The notes: generated by a model from the sequence alone, not told the origin. A stretch of 64,000 nt of DNA from Sinorhizobium fredii USDA 257 (GCF_000265205.3 NC_018000.1:4588001-4652000); one strand, 5' to 3'; positions 54,179 to 63,122 are shown, numbered from the stretch's first letter. Made by a program: numbers and translations.

Positions 54179-54889
54179 TCACTCAATTTCATCTGAACCC
54201 GTCGAGCCGTTTCCCTCTGCGCTTCCTGGGCCCTCCCCCTTGGCGCGCCCCATGAGGGCGATCACCTCGGCGTCGGTGGTTTGCTCGAAATCGTCGTAGT
54301 AGATGCTGACGGCATGGAAGGGATGGGGCGTCGCGAGGCAGACGACCCGGTCGACTTGACGGCGGAGGCTGGCGATCGCACTCGGCGGAGCCACCGGAAC
54401 GGCGATCATCAGCGCCGCAGCGCCCGCCTTCCGGAGTGCCTGAACGGCAGCGCTTACTGTCCCGCCGGTGGCAATCCCGTCGTCGACGATGACGACGTTG
54501 CGTTTCTCCGGCGAAATGCGCGGCCGATCCCCCAGATAAAGCCTGCGGCGGCGCTCCAGTTCGAGGCGCTGACGCGCCGTCTCGGCTTTGAGATATTCCT
54601 TGGAAGGACTGACGAGGCGCATCGCTTCGGCATTGAGGACCAGCTGCGGCTCGTCGCCATCGACGAGCGCGCCGAGACCGAATTCGGCATGTCCGGGAGC
54701 ACCGATCTTCCGCACGATCAGGAGTTCGAGCGGGGCACCGAGGATCGCCGCCACCTCGAAGGCAACCGGCACGCCGCCGCGCGGCAGCGCCATCACCAGC
54801 GGATCGGCAAAGCCCTCCGGTCCTATCGCCGCGGCGAGTCTTCGGCCGGCATCGACCCTGTCTGCAAAGCAAAGGCTCTCATGGGACAT
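54179..54889 (-). CDS. Phosphoribosyltransferase domain protein
   Basis: The 236-residue protein has a type I PRTase fold with PRPP loop NVVIVDDGIATGGT at about 131-144. The N-terminal FADRVDAGRRLA and ALPRGGVPVAFEVA motifs mark the stand-alone PRTase family of unknown substrate (often called Pribosyltran). Upstream in the gene is an Arg-rich linker LERRRRLYLGDRPRIS. A dissociated protein of this type may act on PRPP-linked metabolites. The ATG 54889 precedes MSHESLCFADR. Confidence 0.85.
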   Translation of the reverse strand: MSHESLCFADRVDAGRRLAAAIGPEGFADPLVMALPRGGVPVAFEVAAILGAPLELLIVRKIGAPGHAEFGLGALVDGDEPQLVLNAEAMRLVSPSKEYLKAETARQRLELERRRRLYLGDRPRISPEKRNVVIVDDGIATGGTVSAAVQALRKAGAAALMIAVPVAPPSAIASLRRQVDRVVCLATPHPFHAVSIYYDDFEQTTDAEVIALMGRAKGEGPGSAEGNGSTGSDEIE

Positions 54890-55172
54890 GGCGTACGCTC
54901 CGGACCATCGTCCGACGAGTTGAACCGAGGCACTTCGCGAAACGTGATCGGCCCTTCGCCGTCCATGCATTGAGCGAAAGCCCAGCCCTCCTCGACCCGA
55001 ATCCATTGTTCCGTTCAAAAATTTCATCGCAACCAATGCGAGAAAAGCTAAACGCTAAAATTGCAGCGAATTTGGCCGGCCTTCGTTAACACGGCCCCGC
55101 TACGAATTTCATCACGCATACGGCTGGCCCGAAAGCCATCCGCTTCATTTTAGCACGACAGGCCGTTTCGAA

Positions 55173-56408
55173 ATGAGCATTTTCCCTGCCATATCGGTCA
55201 TTGCGCATTTGGCACTTCTGCCCGCCCTTCTAAGCCTGCGAAGCTCCGAGACAGCAGGGGCGCGGGAATTCTCGATCGCCTGTGCACTATCGGCGATTGC
55301 AATTGCTCTGCTGACGGCGGCGACGTCGTTCAGCGTCCCCCTGGTCGCGATACCCGGCCATGCGGCGATGACAGCTGCCTTTTTCGCCATTCTTCTTGGC
55401 CTTCGCCGGCTCGTCGACCAGTCGGTCTCCATCGGCTTCTGTGCCACGCTCGCATTTGCGGCCGCCGCGGCCGGCCTTCTCGTCGATCTGGGCGGTCAAG
55501 ACAGCTTCGGCGTACGCATGTTCGTCATCGCCGGCTGCGGCGCGGCTCTCCTTGTCGTCATCGGCCTGCCAATCCTTGACGGAGGGGCCAGGGAAAAGCC
55601 GGCATTTCGAGCCGTGGCAACCGGCTTGCTGGCGGTTGCCCTTACGGGGCTCGTTCACGCCGTCGGGTCCGCGCCCGAAGCGTCCCCTGACGCCCCCTTC
55701 TCCGCCGCAGCGCTCGCCTTCGAATTCTCCCTCGCCTTCCTGCAGATATTCTTCCTCCCCGCCCTTTTCGTCGCCGTGATCCTGACGATTGACAACCGCG
55801 TTATCGCCAGCCTGAGAACAATGCTCGCCCGCGACCCTTTGACGGGCGCCTTGTCGCGCAGAGCGCTTATCGAAGACGGAGAACGCACGATCGCCGACTG
55901 CCTTGCCCGTCATCGCCCGGCTGCCTTCCTCCAGCTCGATCTCGACTATTTCAAGCAGATCAACGACCACTACGGCCACGCTTGCGGCGACATGGCGCTC
56001 GCCCATTTCGTCGAGACCGTTTCCGCATTCCTCGACGGGCGCGGAATCTTTGGGCGGATCGGGGGCGAGGAATTCGGGATCGTGCTGCCGGACCATACGG
56101 AGGAGCGGGCGACAGCCGTCGCCGAGGCGATCTGCCGCGCCGTACGCGATACGCCAGTCGGCCGCGCGCATCAGCGCATCCGCTTGACGGTCAGCATCGG
56201 CATCGCTGCCGCATTAGCCGGCGACACGATCATGGACGTGATGATCCGCGCGGACCTGGCACTTTATGACTCCAAGGCCGATGGCCGCGATCGCTGCTCG
56301 ATCGCCAGGCATCGCCAAGTCGATGCGAGCGCCCGCGCACTTGCAGCGGCTGCCGCGCAACTCAGAGAAGCCGACACTCACCGGGAGCAGTTGCGCCAGA
56401 CTGCATGA
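55173..56408 (+). CDS. Membrane diguanylate cyclase (GGDEF domain)
   Basis: The 411-residue protein has an N-terminal membrane domain of about six helices and a C-terminal GGDEF domain. The active site reads GGEEF at 297-301, an accepted active variant, and the LTGALSRRAL and DLDYFKQINDHYGHACGD motifs are complete. The expected inhibitory I-site RxxD, five residues upstream, reads DGRG, so product inhibition at that site is unlikely. It makes cyclic di-GMP, controlling motility and surface attachment. No EAL partner lies nearby. Confidence 0.92.
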   Translation: MSIFPAISVIAHLALLPALLSLRSSETAGAREFSIACALSAIAIALLTAATSFSVPLVAIPGHAAMTAAFFAILLGLRRLVDQSVSIGFCATLAFAAAAAGLLVDLGGQDSFGVRMFVIAGCGAALLVVIGLPILDGGAREKPAFRAVATGLLAVALTGLVHAVGSAPEASPDAPFSAAALAFEFSLAFLQIFFLPALFVAVILTIDNRVIASLRTMLARDPLTGALSRRALIEDGERTIADCLARHRPAAFLQLDLDYFKQINDHYGHACGDMALAHFVETVSAFLDGRGIFGRIGGEEFGIVLPDHTEERATAVAEAICRAVRDTPVGRAHQRIRLTVSIGIAAALAGDTIMDVMIRADLALYDSKADGRDRCSIARHRQVDASARALAAAAAQLREADTHREQLRQTA

Positions 56409-56491
56409 GAGGCCAAGCAGCACGGGATCCGGCGTCTTGCATTGCCGACGCGACCACCTATGTGAACGATGCCGTTCATTGGAGGATACCC

Positions 56492-56992
56492 ATGTTCCGC
56501 CGCACCCGCACCCTGCTTATCGCTGCCTCGCTGTCCTTGCTGGCCGCGACCACCCTGCCTGTTCGCGCCGAGACGGTGGGCAAAGTCGGCGTCGACTGGC
56601 TCGGCAACGATATCAAGATCGACGCCGTGCGCGATCCGAAGGTGAACGGCGTCACCTGCCACGTCACCTATTTCGACCGCAGCGTCATCGATCGCTTGAA
56701 GAACGGCAACTGGTTCGAGGATCCCTCGAATAATTCGATCGCCTGCCGCCAAACCGGGCCGATCGCCATCGGCGATATCGATCTGTCGAACGAGGGAGAG
56801 GAAGTCTTCCGTTCCGGCCTGTCGCTGATCTGGAAGGATCTGCTCGTGACCCGCATCTACGACAAGGCCAATGACACATTGATCTATCTTGCGCACTCGC
56901 GCCAATTGACCGACGGGTCTGCCAAGATGTCGATCACGACCGTGCCGCTCTTCGGCCAGACCGTCACTTGGGAAAAGGGCCGCCCCCAATAG
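56492..56992 (+). CDS. creA: CreA family periplasmic protein
   Basis: The 166-residue protein has a Sec signal (LLIAASLSLLAATTLPVRA) and the CreA core: VGVDWLGNDIKIDAVRDPKVNGVTCHVTYFD, then SIACRQTGPI with two conserved cysteines expected to form a disulfide. CreA is a conserved secreted protein of unknown function. The ATG 56492 follows GGAGG. It is downstream of the GGDEF gene but with an 83-base gap. Confidence 0.9.
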   Translation: MFRRTRTLLIAASLSLLAATTLPVRAETVGKVGVDWLGNDIKIDAVRDPKVNGVTCHVTYFDRSVIDRLKNGNWFEDPSNNSIACRQTGPIAIGDIDLSNEGEEVFRSGLSLIWKDLLVTRIYDKANDTLIYLAHSRQLTDGSAKMSITTVPLFGQTVTWEKGRPQ

Positions 56993-57092
56993 ACACTGCC
57001 GCCGCGATCAATCGCGGCGGCAGTAGGGGTGCTTCAAAGCGAACCTGGCTGAACCACCCGGTCCGGAGACCAGGCCCGATAGCTCCAGACCT

Positions 57093-57395
57093 TCAGGGTG
57101 TCGGCGGGAAGATACCGCGGTAATATTGACCCTCGCCCGTCTCGTACCTTTCCCTATAGGTAGCACCGCCACTCGGATAAACACGCTGGCCGTCGATACT
57201 ACCCGTAGGCATGACATCGACATTCGACGGGGCGGCCCTTCGGGGCATCAGCACTCGCGTACGGTTCTGCGTTCCCGGAGGATTATTCGTATCGATCCCT
57301 TGGTAATAACTGTCTGCAAAGGCCGGTACGGCAACACTAGCAAGTGCGGACGAGAGGGCGAATGCGGCGAATGACGTTTTCAGAGAAAATCTCAT
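57093..57395 (-). CDS. Small secreted protein with YQGI motif, paralogue 1
   Basis: The 100-residue protein has a Sec signal (SFAAFALSSALASVAVPAFA) followed by YYQGIDTNNPPGTQN and ends YYRGIFPPTP. The mature chain is short, Pro/Gly-rich and probably disordered. A nearly identical organisation occurs in the gene at 57685-58068, so the pair arose by tandem duplication. Its 5' leader contains two hairpins with GGAGG loops (57420-57479). The function is unknown; secretion and stress-type context are plausible. Confidence 0.82.
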   Translation of the reverse strand: MRFSLKTSFAAFALSSALASVAVPAFADSYYQGIDTNNPPGTQNRTRVLMPRRAAPSNVDVMPTGSIDGQRVYPSGGATYRERYETGEGQYYRGIFPPTP

Positions 57396-57419
57396 GACGT
57401 TAACTCCTATCTCCGTTCA

Positions 57420-57479
57420 GCATCCTCGCCTCCTGACGGATGCAACAGTAGCAGCATACGGCCTCCTAGCGGATGCTGC
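57420..57479 (-). promoter_or_regulatory. Leader hairpins with GGAGG loops, paralogue 1
   Basis: On the gene strand, GCATCC-GTCAGGAGGCGA-GGATGC (57420-57443) and GCAGCAT-N15-ATGCTGC (57451-57479) each display a GGAGG in the loop, just upstream of the true ribosome binding site GGAGATAGGAG. Related hairpins precede paralogue 2. They may act as decoy or regulatory ribosome sites. Confidence 0.55.
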
Positions 57480-57684
57480 AGTTACCAGGATAACACCTTT
57501 CGGAGCCTCGGCTTCCTCCGCACAGTCAATGTTTCGTCACGTTTGCTCATGCTACCGTGATACAGATTAAGCAACTTTAACTTGACGACCCATGGCAGAC
57601 GACGGCTCGTCGACGTCTGGTCGTCGAGTGGCAAGTTCGTTGTTTGACGGCAGGGGTCGGCGTTGCTTGCCGGCCTTTGGCCGC

Positions 57685-58068
57685 TCAGGGAACTGGTGCC
57701 GGAGGGATGATACCCTGGTAGTAGTCGCCCTGACCGCCACCCTGGTACTCATTCTCGTAATGCTCACGGACCTGGGAAGGCGATCCGCCGAAGCGGCGCA
57801 TAGGCACCGGCTCGACATAGATGCTGCCCGTCGGCGCCGGATCGACGTAGATGCTGCCGGTCGGCGCTGGATCGACATAGACCCTGGGCTCGACGTAATA
57901 CGGGCTCTCAACCATAGGGACGTACACCGACCCACTGTTCTGGGTCCCCGGAGGATGATGCGGGTCGATGCCCTGATAAAAGCCATTCGCAAGGGCCGGC
58001 ACGCCAGCCCCGACGAGGGCGGATGAAAGGACAAATGCAGCGAAAGATGTTCTCAGAAAAACTTTCAT
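57685..58068 (-). CDS. Small secreted protein with YQGI motif, paralogue 2
   Basis: The 127-residue protein has a Sec signal (SFAAFVLSSALVGAGVPALA), then GFYQGIDPHHPPGTQN and ends YYQGIIPPAPVP. In its middle YVDPAPTGSI occurs twice in tandem, an internal repeat absent from paralogue 1. It shares signal, YQGI blocks at both ends and leader structure with the 57093-57395 gene. I recognise no known domain. Location in the periplasm or outside the cell is likely. Confidence 0.82.
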   Translation of the reverse strand: MKVFLRTSFAAFVLSSALVGAGVPALANGFYQGIDPHHPPGTQNSGSVYVPMVESPYYVEPRVYVDPAPTGSIYVDPAPTGSIYVEPVPMRRFGGSPSQVREHYENEYQGGGQGDYYQGIIPPAPVP

Positions 58069-58086
58069 GGCATTGCTCCTGTGTCC

Positions 58087-58119
58087 GTTGCAGCATCCAG
58101 CTCCAACGGATGCTGCAAC
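58087..58119 (-). promoter_or_regulatory. Leader hairpin of paralogue 2
   Basis: GTTGCAGCATCC and GGATGCTGCAAC form a 12-base perfect stem with a nine-base loop containing GGAG on the gene strand. It lies 19 bases before the ATG, immediately ahead of the true SD ACAGGAG, and matches the hairpin unit of paralogue 1. A second, partial unit (GCAGCATCGGTGAGGAGG) lies at about 58133-58150. Confidence 0.6.
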
Positions 58120-58276
58120 TATCAATATAGGACCTCCTCACCGATGCTGCACTTGCCATAACTCGTTTCCCGTGCAGGTGTTCCTCGCCAGCGCTCGACA
58201 ACTCGTCACGCTCGCTCATCTCAGCGCGATCCGGAATTGCCCCTCGCTCGACCTGCGCCGCTGCGATGAGGCTCAT

Positions 58277-58312
58277 GCAAAAAGGGGCCTGCTTTAGCAG
58301 GCCCCTTTGGGG
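58277..58312 (-). terminator. Rho-independent terminator after cheW
   Basis: On the reverse strand AAAGGGGCCTGC-TAAA-GCAGGCCCCTTT forms a strong 12-base stem followed by a T run. It lies about 25 bases past the cheW stop. Confidence 0.92.
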
Positions 58313-58334
58313 AAAACATGGCTTGCGTTCAAGC

Positions 58335-58799
58335 CTATGCGGCCTGGGACAGTTCCTCGGCAATGACGGTATCGAGGTTGAGGAAGCAGACCATCGATTT
58401 CTCGAGCGCGACGATGCCGCGGCAGAAGGCGCGCTGGGCTTCGGGGATGATTTCCGGCGCCGGCTGCAGGTCTTCGCTGCGGATCGTCATCATGTCCGAA
58501 ACCTGCTCGACCAGAAGGCCGACGAGCTTGCCGGCGATGTCGGTGACGATGATCGCCGAACGTTCCGACGGCTCGGTCATCTTCATGCCGAGGCGGCACG
58601 CCATGTCGATGACGGGGATCACCGCGCCGCGGAGGTTGATGAGACCGAGCACGTAGGGCGGCGTGTGCGGCATCGGCGTCACCGGTGCCCAGCCGCGAAT
58701 TTCGCGGATCGCCATGATATCGATGCAGAATTCCTGGTCTCCGAGGTGGAAGGAGACGATTTCGAGATAGGCGCCAGACTGCTTGATTGCGTTGCTCAT
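58335..58799 (-). CDS. cheW: Chemotaxis coupling protein CheW
   Basis: The 154-residue protein is a single CheW domain (EIVSFHLGDQEFCIDIMAIREIRGWAPVTPMPHTPPYVLGLINLRGAVIPVIDMACRLGM). It couples receptors to the CheA kinase. The start ATG 58799 lies three bases beyond the mcp stop, so the receptor and coupler are co-transcribed; a strong terminator follows. No CheA, CheB or CheR gene is nearby, so this pair is a dispersed element feeding the main chemotaxis system. Confidence 0.95.
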   Translation of the reverse strand: MSNAIKQSGAYLEIVSFHLGDQEFCIDIMAIREIRGWAPVTPMPHTPPYVLGLINLRGAVIPVIDMACRLGMKMTEPSERSAIIVTDIAGKLVGLLVEQVSDMMTIRSEDLQPAPEIIPEAQRAFCRGIVALEKSMVCFLNLDTVIAEELSQAA

Positions 58800-58801
58800 G
58801 A

Positions 58802-60880
58802 TCAGAATTCTTCCCAATTGTCACCGGAGGCCGTGACGGAGGGCACGGAGGCCGATGTGTTGCCGAAAGCGCCCGCCAGCTTGCCCATGAGAGCCTTGGC
58901 GGGAGATGGAGCCGGACGGGCGGATGCCTGCGCTGCCGCCGGCTGACGAAGCGCAACGGACTTTGCGGCCACTGCCTTGCTTGCGCCGGGTTGAGCGTTC
59001 GACCTTGCCGGGCTTGGCTTGATCGACGGCGCTGCCGTCGCTGGAGCGGCAACCCGCATTGCCGTCTCGCTGACCCGTCCGTTGCGGAATTGGCTGAGAA
59101 GATCGCTGAGCTTCTCAGCATCCTGTGCGAGGGTATGGCTCGCCGCATTGGTCTGTTCGACCATTGCGGCGTTCTGCTGCGTCATCTGGTCGAGTTGGCT
59201 GACTGCGGCATTGATCTCGTTGAGCCCGGTCGACTGCTCGCGCGCCGCCTGCACGATAGAGCTCATATGTTCGTTGATGCGCACGACATTTGCGCCGATG
59301 CGTCCGAGCGCGTCGCCGGTCGCCTGGACCAGCTTGACGCCGGTTTCGACCTCGGTGCCTGAGCGCGACACCAGCGCCTTGATGTCCTTCGCGGCACCCG
59401 CCGCACGTTGCGCGAGTTCACGGACTTCCTGGGCGACAACGGCGAAGCCCTTGCCAGCCTCGCCGGCCCGCGCGGCCTCGACGCCGGCGTTCAGCGCCAG
59501 GAGATTGGTCTGGAAGGCAATTTCGTCGATGACGTTGATGATCTTGCCGATCTCGTTGGATGCCCCCTCGATACGAGCCATGGCGGAGATGGCCTCACCG
59601 ACGATACGGCCCGATTCCTCGGCGTTGACGCGCGTCTCGCCGACCATACGACTTGCCTCTTCGGCGCGGTCGGTCGCCGTTTTGACGGTAACTGTGATCT
59701 CTTCCAATGCTGCCGACGTCTGCTCAAGCGATGCCGCCTGCCTTTCCGTCCGGCGCGCCAGGTCGTCGGCGGCGCTGCGCATCTGTCGGCCGTTGGAGTC
59801 AATCGAGACCACATTCTCCTTCACATTGCTCAGAACATGGCTGAGCCGTTCGACCGTGTTGTTGAAGTCGCGGCGCAACGTGTCGAGCCCCTCCTCGAAA
59901 GGCTCGCGAATCGCGACTGCGAGATTGCCTTCGGCAAGCTGATTGAGCGCCCGGCCGAGAGCATCCGCTGCGGCCTTTATGCGACCGACCACCTGCTCTC
60001 GCTCGACGGCCTGGCGCTCGCGGTCCTTTTCCATCTCGTCTCGGCTTGCGGCGGCATGCTGTTCGAGGGAGCGCTTTTCCGTCGCCGCGGTCCGGAACAG
60101 GTCCACCGAGCGGGCCATCTCGCCGATCTCGTCGCCACGATCGAGGGCTGCCACGGCCGATGTGAGGTCGCCCGAATGGATGCGCCGCATGCTGTCGCGC
60201 AGGCCAAGGATCCCGCGGCGAAGCGCGTTTCCGTGGAACCAGATCAGCGCCAGCATGCCACCCATGGCCAGGAAACCGACGACCGTTTGCAAAATGAGTG
60301 CGTTGCTCGAGGCGACCCGCGCCTCCTCGGTCCGCTCCGTGGCGAGGCTGGCCGCGGCGTTCGTGATTTCCGTCAGCAGGGAATTCATGCGCTCGCCGCC
60401 GCCGTCGATCGCGTCGTCCAGACGAGCGAAATCCCCCGCCGGCGCACCCGCCTCCACCAATCCTTTCAGGTCCACTTCGATCGCCTTGCGCAGTGCGGCG
60501 AGATCGGATTCGAAGCTCGCGAGAAGCTCGGACTTGCCGAGCAGCCGCGCCAGGATTTCAAGTTCTGGCGTCTTCGCGTCGAGCAGTTCGAGAGACGCTT
60601 TTATCTGTGCTGCCCGTTCCGGCTGGATCTTGCGCTCGTCGCGATCGATGATCGAATCCATCGCGATCAGCACCAACCCTATGCTCGCAAACCGCATTGC
60701 CCCGGCCGTTTTCATGCCGTCCTCTGCGACGATTGCCTTCTGGAGCGCAACTTCCGAGCGGCTATTCTGGTAAAATCCGACTCCAAGCAGGGAGCCAAAG
60801 CCGAGGAAGGCCGCAGCCGCGAGCGTCGCCAGCCGCTGGCTGACCGAGAGGGTGCGCTTTTCAGAAGGAGAAGTGATCAT
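58802..60880 (-). CDS. mcp: Methyl-accepting chemotaxis protein
   Basis: The 692-residue receptor has an N-terminal membrane helix (LATLAAAAFLGFGSLLGVGFY), a periplasmic helical domain, a second helix near 215 and a HAMP region. A cytoplasmic signalling tip with EIAFQTNLLALNAGVEAARAGEAGKGFAVVA follows. It ends NWEEF, matching the CheR/CheB tethering pentapeptide. The ligand is unknown. It is the first gene of an mcp-cheW operon. Confidence 0.94.
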   Translation of the reverse strand: MITSPSEKRTLSVSQRLATLAAAAFLGFGSLLGVGFYQNSRSEVALQKAIVAEDGMKTAGAMRFASIGLVLIAMDSIIDRDERKIQPERAAQIKASLELLDAKTPELEILARLLGKSELLASFESDLAALRKAIEVDLKGLVEAGAPAGDFARLDDAIDGGGERMNSLLTEITNAAASLATERTEEARVASSNALILQTVVGFLAMGGMLALIWFHGNALRRGILGLRDSMRRIHSGDLTSAVAALDRGDEIGEMARSVDLFRTAATEKRSLEQHAAASRDEMEKDRERQAVEREQVVGRIKAAADALGRALNQLAEGNLAVAIREPFEEGLDTLRRDFNNTVERLSHVLSNVKENVVSIDSNGRQMRSAADDLARRTERQAASLEQTSAALEEITVTVKTATDRAEEASRMVGETRVNAEESGRIVGEAISAMARIEGASNEIGKIINVIDEIAFQTNLLALNAGVEAARAGEAGKGFAVVAQEVRELAQRAAGAAKDIKALVSRSGTEVETGVKLVQATGDALGRIGANVVRINEHMSSIVQAAREQSTGLNEINAAVSQLDQMTQQNAAMVEQTNAASHTLAQDAEKLSDLLSQFRNGRVSETAMRVAAPATAAPSIKPSPARSNAQPGASKAVAAKSVALRQPAAAQASARPAPSPAKALMGKLAGAFGNTSASVPSVTASGDNWEEF

Positions 60881-61122
60881 TGAGTGGCAGTCCGTGGCAA
60901 ATGGACCTGCCCGACGCGAGCGCGGTCCTCCGTTGCGATCGATGCGGATAGCCGGGCTCGATCAACCGGATGACCTCATGTCATGTCGAAGTGGTGCACT
61001 TCTCCGCGTCTGCCGACAGTGGCAAAGAGACCTTAAACATTCGCTAATACAAGGGGCCATTTCCTCCAATGGGTTGATCGGACCACTCTTTCCTTGCCGT
61101 TTCAGGATGCTATGATCGTCTC

Positions 61123-61281
61123 ATGCGTACGGACATCAAAAAGTCGCTCTCGCCTCTCGTCCTCGCCCTCCTCACGGGCGCGCTCGCGCTCGTCTTCCTG
61201 TTCGCCTTCCAGGGCTGGATCGCCCATGGGGCGGATATCTTCCTCTCGCTCGCGCAGGCGGGCATTTCCTGGTGCTTCTGA
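61123..61281 (+). CDS. Small membrane protein upstream of SCO gene
   Basis: A 52-residue frame (MRTDIKKSLSPLVLALLTGALALVF...) encodes one or two membrane segments and ends W-C-F. It is not in the obvious ORF set because it is short, but it has a clean ATG and hydrophobic helix. It lies 148 bases before the SCO gene on the same strand. Its location suggests a role in cytochrome or copper chemistry, but this is inference. Confidence 0.6.
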   Translation: MRTDIKKSLSPLVLALLTGALALVFLFAFQGWIAHGADIFLSLAQAGISWCF

Positions 61282-61428
61282 AAAAAAGGGGCAAAGGGCG
61301 GGAGTAGCCGCCACCGCTGAGCGAGGAAACGCCTGCGGCAATTGTGCCTTTGCACCGCCGCTGCCGAAGCGCTATCAAAGCCTCGTGTTCATCGACGGCC
61401 GACAATCGGCCGCAACAGTCCGGTGGCA

Positions 61429-62031
61429 ATGATGAAGTCAATACGCATCGCCCTTTGGGCAGCCATCCTCGTCATGGTGGCCCTCCTGGGTTGGCTCACC
61501 TACGACATGACCCAGTCGAAACAACAGGCGTCTGCCGGCCCCTTCGGCGTGCCCTTCACACTGGTCGCCCAGAACGGTCAGCCGATCACCGAGAAGGCGT
61601 TCGCCGGCAAGCCGACCGCCCTCTTCTTCGGCTTCACCCATTGCCCGGAAGTCTGCCCGACAACGCTGTTCGAATTGAATGGCTGGCTTGAAAAGGTCGA
61701 TCCCGAGGGCAAGAGCCTGCAGGCCTATTTCATCACGGTCGATCCGGAACGCGATACGCCGGAAATCCTCGGTCAGTACGTCTCCAACGTGTCGAAACGC
61801 ATCACCGGCATTTCCGGCCCGCCGGACAAGGTGCTGGACATGGTCAAAGGCTACCGGGTCTACTACAAGAAAGTCCCGGTCGACGAAGCCAAGCCCGACG
61901 GCGACTACACCATGGACCATACGGCCTCGGTCTTCCTGCTCGACGCCGACGGAAAGTTCCGCGGCACGATCTCCTATGGCGAAAACCCCGAGACGGCCGT
62001 CACGAAGCTTGAAAATCTCGTAAAGAGCTGA
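61429..62031 (+). CDS. SCO1/SenC family protein
   Basis: The 200-residue protein has an N-terminal membrane anchor (IALWAAILVMVALLGWLTY) and a thioredoxin-like SCO domain with the copper site CPEVCP (Cys72, Cys76) and His164 (TMDHTASVF). SCO proteins deliver copper to cytochrome c oxidase CuA. The start is one of two adjacent ATGs (61429, 61432). A terminator-like hairpin follows the stop. Confidence 0.92.
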   Translation: MMKSIRIALWAAILVMVALLGWLTYDMTQSKQQASAGPFGVPFTLVAQNGQPITEKAFAGKPTALFFGFTHCPEVCPTTLFELNGWLEKVDPEGKSLQAYFITVDPERDTPEILGQYVSNVSKRITGISGPPDKVLDMVKGYRVYYKKVPVDEAKPDGDYTMDHTASVFLLDADGKFRGTISYGENPETAVTKLENLVKS

Positions 62032-62050
62032 TGGCAGCGTCATTCCATCC

Positions 62051-62077
62051 AAAGCGCCGGTCACTCCGGCGCTTTGC
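62051..62077 (+). terminator. Terminator-like hairpin after SCO gene
   Basis: AAGCGCCGG-TCACT-CCGGCGCTT forms a nine-base stem with a short T-poor tail (TGCGTTTG), so it may be a weak terminator. Confidence 0.6.
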
Positions 62078-62162
62078 GTTTGTGCGCCAATCATGTTAGC
62101 GGCGAAACCCGCGCGCCTGATCGAGACGCGCAATTGCCGCCAGGCAGCCAAAGGAAAAAACC

Positions 62163-63038
62163 TTGAGCGAGATACGTCTTTTCGTCACCACCACCGAGAC
62201 GCAGGCGGGAGCCGTTCTCGACGTCATGAGCGTGAACTTCGAAGACGAGGGTTACGCGGTCGCGACCATGGAGATCGACGAGAAGCGCGACGTCTGGGAA
62301 GCCTCTGTCTATATGATGGCGGACGAAGAGGCGAGTGTGAGGGCCCGCCTTGCCGATGCGCTCGCCGCCGATTTTTCCCACCTTCCCATCGAGCGTGAGG
62401 TCCTGCCGGAGATCGACTGGATTGCCAGGTCGCTGGAGGGCCTCGCCCCGGTGCGCGCCGGCCGTTTCGTCGTCCACGGCTCCCATGACCGGGACAAGGT
62501 GAAGACCGGCGAGATCGCCATCGAAATCGATGCGGGTCAGGCCTTCGGGACCGGCCATCACGGCACGACCGCCGGCTGCCTGGAAATGCTTGCCGGCGTG
62601 GCACGCTCGCGCCGTATCGGCAACGTCCTCGACCTCGGCACCGGGAGCGGCGTGCTGGCGATTGCCGCCTGGAAGCTCCTGCGTGTGCCGGGGCTTGCGA
62701 CCGATATCGATGCGATCGCGACCCGCGTCGCCAGCGAGAATGCGCGCCGCAACGGCGTCGTCGCCGGCCTGACCTTTGCTACCGCGCCCGGCTTTCATTC
62801 GACCGCCTTCGGCGCGCATGGTCCTTTCGATCTCGTCATTGCCAATATTCTGGCGCGGCCGCTGATGAAGATGGCGCCCCAACTCGTCGCCAATCTCGCG
62901 CCCGGCGGCTCGGTCATCCTTTCCGGCATCCTCGCCGAACAGCGCTGGAAGGTGCTTGCAGCTTATAACGCCCAGCGGCTCAAGCATGTGCGGACGATCT
63001 GGAGAAACGGCTGGGTGACGATCCACCTGACGAAATAG
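62163..63038 (+). CDS. prmA: Ribosomal protein L11 methyltransferase
   Basis: The 291-residue SAM-dependent methyltransferase trimethylates ribosomal protein L11. It has a SAM-binding motif VLDLGTGSGVLAI, a preceding QAFGTGHHGTT motif characteristic of PrmA, and a substrate-region FDLVIANILARPL. It starts at TTG 62163 with AAGGA upstream. It ends about 85 bases before a strong bidirectional terminator. Confidence 0.94.
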   Translation: MSEIRLFVTTTETQAGAVLDVMSVNFEDEGYAVATMEIDEKRDVWEASVYMMADEEASVRARLADALAADFSHLPIEREVLPEIDWIARSLEGLAPVRAGRFVVHGSHDRDKVKTGEIAIEIDAGQAFGTGHHGTTAGCLEMLAGVARSRRIGNVLDLGTGSGVLAIAAWKLLRVPGLATDIDAIATRVASENARRNGVVAGLTFATAPGFHSTAFGAHGPFDLVIANILARPLMKMAPQLVANLAPGGSVILSGILAEQRWKVLAAYNAQRLKHVRTIWRNGWVTIHLTK

Positions 63039-63122
63039 GCTTCCTCCATATCCTCGACAGCACCGCCTCGCGTGGCGCTTCCTACCGTGGTGCAACTTCG
63101 GCGCTCGATAGACCAACAAACG

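Noticed and set aside
58160..58184. A second RpoE2-like promoter ahead of YQGI paralogue 2 (GGAAC-N16-AGTT on the reverse strand)
   Set aside because: The -10 match is weaker and paralogue 1 has no equivalent, so I did not list it as a feature.
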